A DNA stretch of 17,304 bases. Origin: an uncultured Alistipes sp. (GTDB lineage Bacteria; Bacteroidota; Bacteroidia; Bacteroidales; UBA932). This document shows, piece after piece, positions 1 through 5,971 of this stretch; positions within the stretch are counted from its first letter, which is position 1, and each line of letters starts with the position of its first letter. The notes beneath the pieces were generated by a model. The model worked only from the letters and a program-made list of their open reading frames with translations, made no database searches and had not been told where the DNA came from. The stretch is from positions 1 through 17,304 of the forward strand of contig UQUJ01000064.1 of the NCBI GenBank assembly GCA_900544195.1, given 5' to 3'. The position numbers were made by a program, and so were the translations under genes.

Positions 1-1545
1 GAGAGTTTGGATAGACCCGCCATTGAGTTTACCCCTAAAAGCGATAGAGAGGTTTTGATAGATATTTATAATGCTCTTGATGGTCATAATTATTGGCCTT
101 ACAGTAATTGGTGTACTGACTTGCCAATATCAGAATGGGGTGGAGTTGAAGTAGACCCTATTACGGACAGAGTTACAGCAATCGTTGGGATACATGATGT
201 AAAAGGAAAAATCCCTGCAACGATTGGAAATCTTACCGAGCTCAAAAAACTAGAATTTCTACAAATCACTACAAACTACATTCCCGAGGAGATAGGTATG
301 CTTACCAATCTTGAGTATCTTGTGATACGTGCTTTGCCTCAGAATCACTCAATGGGAATGATGCCAGAAAGTATTGGTAAACTGACAAACTTAAAATATT
401 TGAATTTAGATGTAAATTGGACAGGCATTCCTGAAAGCATCTCAAATCTTAAAAAGTTAGAATCTTTAAGTTTGCATTTTAACAACATAGGAGGGAAAAT
501 TCCGAATTGTATAGGAGAGTTGATAAATCTTCGAGAGTTAGATCTCTCACGTAATAACTTCTCTTGTTTTTTGCCTCAATCCCTTGAAAATCTGACACAG
601 TTGGAGGTCTTAGATCTTGGGAATAATAATCTATCTGGAGAAATACCATCATATATCGGTAATTTCTCAAAGTTGAAAATTTTAAGCCTTTATATGAATC
701 ATTTCTCTGGACAGATTCCGCGATCCATTACAAATTTATCATTGCTAACCGAACTGGTTTTATCCGATAATAATATATCGGGGTCAATACCGTCGGACAT
801 AGGCAATCTTAAAAATTTGAGAGATTTAAATTTGGAAGAACTTCAATTAAATGGAAACATTCCGGAAAGTATCCTTCAATTAGATAATCTGGAAAATTTA
901 ATGTTGTTTAGTAATGAACTTACAGGTACGATTCCTAAAGGCATAGGTAATTTAAAGAACATATCTACTGTGCGTTTAGGATACAATAAGCTTAGCGGTG
1001 AGATTCCATATGATTTAGGAAATGTTAAAGACCAAGTTTGGCTCAATCAAAACAATCTTACAGGCCCTGTTCCGGAGAATTTTAGAGATAAGGATTGGTT
1101 TAGGAATGGCTGGGGACAAATTGTGGAAGGGAATAACCTTAATTTAGAAAGTTTACTTCCCATACCAGCTCCGGATTTTACGATGTATAGTGATACTGAA
1201 TGGCGAATACCAGTGCAAATAGATGAACTATACAACAAAGATGGCATTACGATTCTTTTCCAGTGGACGAGTTCTTGCCATTATTTCAATGACGCATATA
1301 ATATGTTGAAAAACTTACATGAGTCATATGAGGAATCAAAGGTAAAGATAATCTCTATGACTTATAATGAATGTAAGTCTACCGCGTTAACAATGCCGTG
1401 GAATACATATTACAACGCTCAATTATTCTATCCTACATATGCTGTGCCGACAATCACTGTGATTTATGACGGCATGGTTGTTTGGTCTGATTTGATTCAG
1501 AATAGAAAAGATTTACCTAACTTCATTAAAGAGAATTATTTTTAA
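1..1545 (+). CDS. Leucine-rich-repeat protein with thioredoxin-like C-terminal domain (5' end cut by window)
   Basis: The frame is open from the window edge. A TTG at 7 is the first possible start in view, but the real start probably lies upstream, so the gene is treated as partial. Residues are numbered from that TTG. About residues 10-60 look like the N-terminal cap often found on such proteins (NALDGHNYWPYSNWCTD). Residues ~63-365 hold about a dozen plant-type LRR units with the pattern GxIPxxIGNLxxLxxLxLxxN. From ~385 to 512 the fold changes to a thioredoxin-like domain: a PAPDFT lead-in, strand ITILFQWTSSC, strand VKIISMTYNE, and a probable cis-proline strand AVPTITVIYDGMVVW. The usual CxxC is reduced to one cysteine (C424, SSCHYF), so classical disulfide exchange is doubtful. 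The gene is visibly more AT-rich than its neighbours, which suggests transfer. LRR call is firm; thioredoxin-like call is moderate. Ligand and function are unknown. Confidence 0.85.
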   Translation, partial: ESLDRPAIEFTPKSDREVLIDIYNALDGHNYWPYSNWCTDLPISEWGGVEVDPITDRVTAIVGIHDVKGKIPATIGNLTELKKLEFLQITTNYIPEEIGMLTNLEYLVIRALPQNHSMGMMPESIGKLTNLKYLNLDVNWTGIPESISNLKKLESLSLHFNNIGGKIPNCIGELINLRELDLSRNNFSCFLPQSLENLTQLEVLDLGNNNLSGEIPSYIGNFSKLKILSLYMNHFSGQIPRSITNLSLLTELVLSDNNISGSIPSDIGNLKNLRDLNLEELQLNGNIPESILQLDNLENLMLFSNELTGTIPKGIGNLKNISTVRLGYNKLSGEIPYDLGNVKDQVWLNQNNLTGPVPENFRDKDWFRNGWGQIVEGNNLNLESLLPIPAPDFTMYSDTEWRIPVQIDELYNKDGITILFQWTSSCHYFNDAYNMLKNLHESYEESKVKIISMTYNECKSTALTMPWNTYYNAQLFYPTYAVPTITVIYDGMVVWSDLIQNRKDLPNFIKENYF

Positions 1546-1603
1546 TATCGACTAAGTTTATGACACGACAAGGGAAAGCGTCCAGCCTAGTACTTTGTAA
1601 CAC

Positions 1604-1843
1604 TTAAAAGTTCAATATAGGATTCTTTCTCGAAGTGTATTTAGGAGCACAACCCTTAGGGATTTTGAAGCCGAAGGCGTTCGCGATATCTATCTAGGCT
1701 CCGACAAATGGGGAGATATGTTTTGCCTTGCCGGTGTGTTCCATACATCTGATTGAGCGCATCTCGTCGAGGACCTCCAAAGTGGAAGAGAGTGTCTTGT
1801 GAAGGTCTGTTGACGCAAAAGTACGGAAGAAATTCACACTATG
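1604..1843 (-). pseudogene. Decayed C-terminal remnant of a transposase
   Basis: On the minus strand one frame reads from an in-frame stop at 1844-1846 to a stop at 1604-1606. It gives peptides such as SSTLEVLDEMRSIRCMEH, TGKAKHISPFVGA and, after an internal stop (1694-1696), IDIANAFGFKIPKGCAPKY. The final arginine/lysine-rich stretch and the P-F-V-G / P-x-G-C-A-P pattern resemble the C-termini of DDE transposases common in Bacteroidota (IS4/IS1634-like, from memory). There is no start codon context, catalytic core or terminal inverted repeat, so this is a dead fragment. It sits between the AT-rich LRR gene and other repeat structures, which fits an old insertion site. The family assignment is tentative. 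Confidence 0.5.
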
Positions 1844-1932
1844 CTATACGCACTGGACCGGACGCTTTCCTTTTTAGTACGGTAACTTTTACCGAAGTAT
1901 TGTCAGCAGTTGTTTATGCAGTTTTGGCTTAC

Positions 1933-1961
1933 GGTGCTTCGACAAGCTCAGCGACCGACGG
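1933..1961 (+). repeat. REP-like dispersed hairpin (GCTTCGACAAGCTCAGC type)
   Basis: The core GCTTCGACAAGCTCAGCGAC forms a small hairpin (GCTT/AAGC) enclosed by CGGT/ACCG. A closely related sequence recurs at 16341-16365, and a more diverged one at 16381-16408. Short palindromes of this kind are familiar intergenic repeats in many bacterial genomes. It lies in the gene-free interval 1546-2089 and has no coding role. Confidence 0.6.
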
Positions 1962-1983
1962 AAAAGTATTCAATCATCGGGAC

Positions 1984-2054
1984 ATAAGAAGGACATCCCC
2001 TTTTTGAAAATTTTGGTAACGTGCAAAATTTCAAAAAGGGGATGTCCTTCTTAT
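1984..2054. terminator. 31-bp near-perfect inverted repeat, candidate terminator of the minus-strand peptidase gene
   Basis: The left arm 1984-2015 (starting ATAAGAAGGACATCCCC) and right arm 2024-2054 (ending GGGGATGTCCTTCTTAT) are complementary along their length, apart from one extra A in the left arm. The loop is 8 nt. It lies 35 bp beyond the stop codon of the minus-strand peptidase gene (2090), so a terminator role is plausible. However, the arms are much longer than a normal intrinsic terminator and no clear U-tract follows. It may instead be a remnant of a palindromic element or IS end. The structure is certain; the function is inferred. Confidence 0.6.
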
Positions 2055-2089
2055 AAATATGTCTTTCTTCTTAGTATCGGAATACCGTT

Positions 2090-4138
2090 CTATCTTTCCG
2101 TAAGTCCACGGGCGCGGAGGAGGGCACCGGGATCAGGCTGCGCGCCACGGAAAGAAAGGTAGAGGGTCATAGGCTCCTCGCTGCCACCCTTCTCAAGGAA
2201 GGTCTGGCGGAACTTCAGAGCCACCTCAGGATTGTAGATGCCCTGCTGCTGGAAGTACTCGAAAGCATCCTTGTCCAGAACCTCGGCCCAGAGATAGCTA
2301 TAGTAGCCGGCGCTGTAGCCGCTGTTGAATATGTGGTTGAAGTATGTGGTGCGGTAGCGAGGGATAATCTCGTCGATAAGACCCATCTCCTTGCAGACCT
2401 TCTTCTCGAAATCAGCCACATTGGCGGCCTGGTCACCCTCGGAAAGCTTCGCGAGATCCTCCTCGGTGAGTTCGTGCCACTTCATGTCCAAAATAGACGC
2501 GGCGCAAAGCTCGGAGGTCATGAAGCCCTGGTTGAACTTGCCGGCATTGTTAATCTTGGCCACGAGGGAGTCAGGAATGACCTCACCGGTCTCGTAATGC
2601 TTGGCATATTCAGCGAGAATCTCCGGCTGGAAAGCCCAGTTCTCATTGAACTGCGAGAATGTCTCCACGAAGTCACGGGCGACATTTGTGCCGCTGACGG
2701 AAGGATAGTGGCACTTCGTGAGAAGTCCGTGGAGGGCATGGCCGAACTCGTGGAACACCGTCTCCACCTCATCAATGGTGAAGAGGGCCGGGAGAGAGTC
2801 GGTCGGAGCCGTCATGTTGCAGACGTTGATGACGATAGGGCGAACGTCATTGCCCTGGGCGTCAACATACTGCTCACGGAAGTTCGTCATCCACGCGCCG
2901 CCTCTCTTCGAAGAGCGAGGGAAATAGTCGGTCGAGAATATTCCAAGAAGACTTCCGTCCGCGTCAATGACCTTGAAGGCCTCGACGGCAGGGTTGTAGA
3001 GCGGAACATCCTTCAGCGGCTCGACGGAGATGCCGTAAAGCTTGTTGGCGGCGAAGAATATGCCGTTGCGGACATTCTCCATCCGGAAATATGGCTTCGT
3101 CAGATTCTCGTCCAATGAATATTTCCGCTGACGCACCTTCTCGGCGTAGTAGAACCAGTCCCAAGGCTCGATCCTCGAACCTGCGGCCACCTTACCGGCC
3201 TGGATGTCCTCATCCATAATCACCTGCATGTCAGCCACCTCTTCCTTAGCCTTGGCCACTGCCGGGCCGATGATCCTGTCAAGGAAAGCGTCCACGGTAG
3301 CAGGGTCGTGAGCCATCTTGTTGTCCAGCTGATAGGCTGCGAAATTGTCGAAGCCAAGGAGTCTGGCCTTCTCGGCGCGGAGTTTCAGGATCTCAAGGCA
3401 GAGAGCCTTGTTGTCATATTCATTGCCATTGTTTCCCCTTGACGAGTAGGCTTTGAACATCGCCTCGCGGCGGTTCCTGTCCTCGCAGGATGTCATCTCG
3501 GAGGTGTAGGATGAGACAGGGAGTCCGAATTGCTCCTTGAACGCGTTGTTCTCGGCCAGAAGGTTCGTGCCGAACTTCTGCTGCGCGGCGGCGATCTTCT
3601 GGTTGATCTCCTTAAGCCTTGCCTGGGCGGCCTCCTCCAGATCCACACCGTTGCGGGTGAAACTCTGGTAGAGCTTCTTGAGAACCATCTGCTGCTCTCT
3701 CGTAAGTCCGCTCTGGTCAGCGTCATAGACAGCCTTGACACGCTCGAAAAACGCCTTGTTCATCGAGATGTTGTCCTCGTGCTCGGTCATCAGCGCGGTG
3801 GCCTCCTCGACAACTTTGTTCATCTCATCGCTGCCCTCTGTCTCCTGAAGGTTGAACAGCACGGCCGTCGTCTTGGTCAAAGTCTTGCCGGACAGCTCGT
3901 AAGCCGCCACGGTGTTCTCGAAGGTAGGAGCCTCCTGATTGTTCAGGATGGCCTCAAGTTCCTTGTTCTGCTCCTCAATCCCGGCCTTGACGGCAGGAAT
4001 GTAATCGGTAAGCTGAATCTTCTCGAACGGCGGAATGCCGTAAGGTGTGTTCCATTCCTCCAGGAACGGATTGTTCTTTGTCTGTGTGCAGGCTGCCATC
4101 ATAGCGATCGCTCCTAATGCTAAGATTGTTTTTTTCAT
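2090..4138 (-). CDS. dcp: M3-family zinc metallopeptidase, peptidyl-dipeptidase Dcp-type lipoprotein
   Basis: 682 aa, close to the usual ~680-700 aa of Dcp/oligopeptidase A enzymes, which remove dipeptides from peptide C-termini. The zinc site is intact: HEFGH at residues 463-467 supplies two histidines and the catalytic glutamate, and E492 in the sequence RDFVETFSQFNENW is the third ligand at the expected spacing. The N-terminus is a lipoprotein signal: MKK, a short hydrophobic run, then lipobox MAAC with C17 as the lipidated cysteine. The enzyme is therefore likely membrane-tethered and periplasmic, unlike cytoplasmic E. coli Dcp. The ATG at 4138 is chosen because it directly begins this signal. 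A palindromic repeat (4158-4320) lies 19 bp upstream of the start, and the GNAT gene is divergent beyond it. I see no clear TAnnTTTG promoter. A long inverted repeat follows the stop. Confidence 0.93.
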   Translation of the reverse strand: MKKTILALGAIAMMAACTQTKNNPFLEEWNTPYGIPPFEKIQLTDYIPAVKAGIEEQNKELEAILNNQEAPTFENTVAAYELSGKTLTKTTAVLFNLQETEGSDEMNKVVEEATALMTEHEDNISMNKAFFERVKAVYDADQSGLTREQQMVLKKLYQSFTRNGVDLEEAAQARLKEINQKIAAAQQKFGTNLLAENNAFKEQFGLPVSSYTSEMTSCEDRNRREAMFKAYSSRGNNGNEYDNKALCLEILKLRAEKARLLGFDNFAAYQLDNKMAHDPATVDAFLDRIIGPAVAKAKEEVADMQVIMDEDIQAGKVAAGSRIEPWDWFYYAEKVRQRKYSLDENLTKPYFRMENVRNGIFFAANKLYGISVEPLKDVPLYNPAVEAFKVIDADGSLLGIFSTDYFPRSSKRGGAWMTNFREQYVDAQGNDVRPIVINVCNMTAPTDSLPALFTIDEVETVFHEFGHALHGLLTKCHYPSVSGTNVARDFVETFSQFNENWAFQPEILAEYAKHYETGEVIPDSLVAKINNAGKFNQGFMTSELCAASILDMKWHELTEEDLAKLSEGDQAANVADFEKKVCKEMGLIDEIIPRYRTTYFNHIFNSGYSAGYYSYLWAEVLDKDAFEYFQQQGIYNPEVALKFRQTFLEKGGSEEPMTLYLSFRGAQPDPGALLRARGLTER

Positions 4139-4157
4139 CTTAGTTTGATTTAAATTT

Positions 4158-4320
4158 TAGTAACATGAAAATAATAAGTTGCTTCAGATTAAGAGAAGAT
4201 TTTCGAGGATAGATCTTTTTTTGAAGAAGGAGTGTGCCGGTGGCACATGACTGATGAGAAAAGAAATCTAGACCGAAAAGATTCCTTAAGATGATGCAGG
4301 TTATTTTTTGAATGTTACTA
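4158..4320. repeat. Dispersed long-palindrome element, copy 1
   Basis: This ~163-bp element begins TAGTAACAT and ends with the complement ATGTTACTA. Its whole length folds on itself: arms 4158-4222 and 4253-4320 enclose a terminal hairpin TGTGCC-GGT-GGCACA around 4235-4248. Tandem 5'-GA facing 5'-GA mismatches occur at 4167/4310, 4187/4290, 4198/4280 and 4208/4271. It is almost identical to 12361-12523 and related to 5794-5955 and 17253-17304. It occupies the intergenic space between the divergent dcp and GNAT genes. It is consistent with a MITE-like non-autonomous element or a structured RNA; no target-site duplication is obvious. Confidence 0.85.
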
Positions 4321-4371
4321 AAAAACTGTTTCTTTCTTATGTGACGAGCATAATAATCGCAGATTTTTATA

Positions 4372-4379
4372 TAAGTTTG
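4372..4379 (+). promoter_or_regulatory. Candidate -7 box (TAAGTTTG) for the GNAT membrane protein gene
   Basis: TAAGTTTG matches the Bacteroidota -7 consensus TAnnTTTG, about 65 bp before the ATG at 4444. No convincing TTTG -33 box is found at the expected distance, so the call rests on one element and position. Confidence 0.45.
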
Positions 4380-4443
4380 CAGAATGTGCGGGACAAGGGG
4401 GCCGCACGCATCAGGAAAAGAGACACCAAGATATTCATAAAGC

Positions 4444-5625
4444 ATGGAAAGAATCAAGTACAAGACAAGCATTTCGCTTCTGATCATACTGGCGACCATC
4501 CTTCTGGTGCTGCTGTGTCTGCTGATCGTGCACACGTTCCGCACTGGTGAAGAGGCTACCGTGGGAATATTCTCGCTCGCCGCGACGCTGGTCGGCACCA
4601 TATTCATCGCCATCGAGCTGAAGAACGGATCTGAGGTCACATGCAGCGAGATGCTGATCAATCTGAACAACTACTTCCATGACAGCGACCGACTTATGAA
4701 GGTCTATGAGGTGCTTGAGAACGGAGAGCTCGAAGGGGACTACAGCTACGAGCGCTGGAAAGATGTCTCCAGTGTGGAGGTCGCACAGTACTGCACATTC
4801 TTCGAGAACCTCTATCTTCTCTACCGCCACCACATCGCCAGCATTGAAGATCTGGACGACCTGTTCGGCTACAGGTTCTTCCTGTTCATGAACAACCCGT
4901 ACATCCAGGAGAACTACATCCTGCCGACATCTTCCTCCTACGTGCAGGTCTTCGAGTTGTACAAGATCTGGATCAAGTACCGCGAGAAGGAGAACAGCGG
5001 AGCGAATGGCTGGCAAAGACACGTGCCGAGTCACCGGTTCATGTTCCCGGAGAAGTACCTCCAGAACAAGCTTTATCTCTTCGACCATGGGACTTCTGAA
5101 TACAACAAAGCCATATCCGCGCTTCCTGACGGCTTCACGATGAAAAGGCTCGGCTTCGACAGCCTCAGCGCTGTGGAAAATCTCCAGCTTAAAGTGGTTG
5201 ATGGAATGGAGAACAAGAATCTCTTCTATCCGTTGAGCCGAGAGGAACTGATTGAATCCATGCAGCTTGACTATGTTTCAGGAATATTCTCCCCCGATGG
5301 CCGGATGGCGGCTTTCAGCGTCATAGTCAGCAACCGTGACGGCGAGCGCAGCCTTGCCTCGGACGTTCACCTCAACCCTTCCGAAGTGTTCACATTCGAC
5401 GCCGTGGCGGTGGACAATGAATATCGCGGCAGAGGTTTCCAGCGCACTTTCATCGGCTGGTCCATCGACCTGGCCAAAAGCACCGGTGTCAAGCATATAG
5501 TCGCCACAGTGGATCCGCAGAACATCCCGAGCGAGCGCAATTTCCTCGCCGAAGGCTTCCATGTCGCCGAGACCAAGACAAAATACATCGGCCTCACCCG
5601 AGACATCCTCCGGCTGGATGTCTGA
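4444..5625 (+). CDS. Membrane-anchored GNAT-family N-acetyltransferase
   Basis: 393 aa in three parts. Residues ~9-32 and ~40-59 are hydrophobic helices that form a two-pass anchor. Residues ~65-220 are a mostly helical, acidic and aromatic-rich region resembling DUF4760-like helical domains (recalled, not searched). Residues ~224-393 are a GNAT domain: strand FTFDAVAVDNEYRGRGFQRT, where R328-G-R-G-F-Q333 is the acetyl-CoA pyrophosphate-binding motif, followed by helix IGWSIDLAKSTG, strand VKHIVATVDPQN and the C-terminal FLAEGFH element. The active domain should face the cytoplasm. The substrate is unknown and no neighbour suggests one. The ATG at 4444 opens directly into a basic stretch and the first helix. 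The gene has the higher GC of the chromosomal neighbours. A 10-bp tandem array starts at the base after its stop codon. Confidence 0.8.
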   Translation: MERIKYKTSISLLIILATILLVLLCLLIVHTFRTGEEATVGIFSLAATLVGTIFIAIELKNGSEVTCSEMLINLNNYFHDSDRLMKVYEVLENGELEGDYSYERWKDVSSVEVAQYCTFFENLYLLYRHHIASIEDLDDLFGYRFFLFMNNPYIQENYILPTSSSYVQVFELYKIWIKYREKENSGANGWQRHVPSHRFMFPEKYLQNKLYLFDHGTSEYNKAISALPDGFTMKRLGFDSLSAVENLQLKVVDGMENKNLFYPLSREELIESMQLDYVSGIFSPDGRMAAFSVIVSNRDGERSLASDVHLNPSEVFTFDAVAVDNEYRGRGFQRTFIGWSIDLAKSTGVKHIVATVDPQNIPSERNFLAEGFHVAETKTKYIGLTRDILRLDV

Positions 5626-5705
5626 CACCCACGGGCACCCACGGACACCCACGGGCACTCACGGGCACTCACGGACACCCACGGACACTCACGGACACTC
5701 ACGGG
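5626..5705 (+). repeat. Tandem array, eight units of a 10-bp repeat (CACYCACGGR)
   Basis: Eight contiguous units alternate CACCCACGGG/A and CACTCACGGG/A, starting at the base immediately after the TGA of the GNAT gene. Only two positions vary (C/T and G/A). The 10-bp unit is not a multiple of three and is close to one helical turn. It is noncoding in the frame of the upstream gene. It looks like a slippage-prone minisatellite. Confidence 0.95.
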
Positions 5706-5747
5706 CAACAAAATCAAAACAGATTCATAAGTTTTTTTGTAAATTTG

Positions 5748-5790
5748 TAAACTTGCAGGTGCGGCTATTCTGCGTCTGCAAGTTTATTTT
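5748..5790 (+). terminator. Hairpin with 11-bp perfect stem, candidate terminator after the GNAT gene
   Basis: TAAACTTGCAG (5748-5758) pairs perfectly with CTGCAAGTTTA (5776-5786), with a 17-nt loop, followed by TTTTG. It lies about 120 bp after the GNAT stop and before the mutS-proximal repeat. TAAATTTG at 5740-5747 matches a -7 box just in front of it, but without a -33 box. A start site here for mutS, or a small transcript, is possible but weakly supported. Confidence 0.5.
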
Positions 5791-5793
5791 GAC

Positions 5794-5955
5794 TAAGTAA
5801 GCGTTAAAAAATAAGTTGAACTAATTTTTGTGTCAGATTCATGAGGATAGATTTCTTTTGGAAGAAGGAGTGTACGGAGGTACACGACTGATGAGAAAAG
5901 AAACATAGACCATAAAGATATACAAATTGTTCAAGTTATTTTTAAATGATTACCA
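5794..5955. repeat. Dispersed long-palindrome element, diverged copy 3
   Basis: The ends are TAAGTAAGCGTT and the complement of GGTAATCATTT. The arms contain AAAAATAAGTTGAAC against GTTCAAGTTATTTTT. The inner stem is TTTCTTTT/AAAAGAAA and the terminal hairpin is GTGTAC-GGAG-GTACAC. The core GAAGAAGGAGTGT...GACTGATGAGAAAAG is shared with copies 1 and 2. The arms differ from those copies but remain self-complementary. The right end is 17 bp from the mutS start codon, so the element should lie in or next to the mutS leader. Confidence 0.8.
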
Positions 5956-5971
5956 AACATAAAGCATTGAT

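Noticed and set aside
1753..2007. 84-aa plus-strand reading frame
   Set aside because: It runs through the REP-like hairpin and into the long inverted repeat, overlaps the transposase remnant on the other strand, and has no recognisable protein features.
2333..3118. 261-aa plus-strand frame antisense to the M3 peptidase
   Set aside because: It is a shadow of a gene with intact catalytic motifs on the minus strand, and its sequence lacks domain features.
4210..4272. Hammerhead ribozyme-like core (CTGATGA ... GAAA with a TAGATC cleavage-site context) in copy 1 of the palindromic element
   Set aside because: The order of parts fits a type III hammerhead in copy 1, but copy 2 has GAGA instead of GAAA. 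That change completes a 12-bp stem that is incompatible with the hammerhead core. Copy 3 breaks the required stem III, and there is no stem II. The long-hairpin fold explains all copies better.
4140..4670. Minus-strand reading frame sharing a ~50-residue stretch with one at 12355-12567
   Set aside because: The shared peptide is only the translation of the repeated palindrome. In the diverged copy at 5794-5955 the frame is shifted by a one-base difference, so protein coding is not conserved.
5626..5705. CRISPR array
   Set aside because: The units are contiguous 10-mers with no spacers, so it is a simple tandem repeat.
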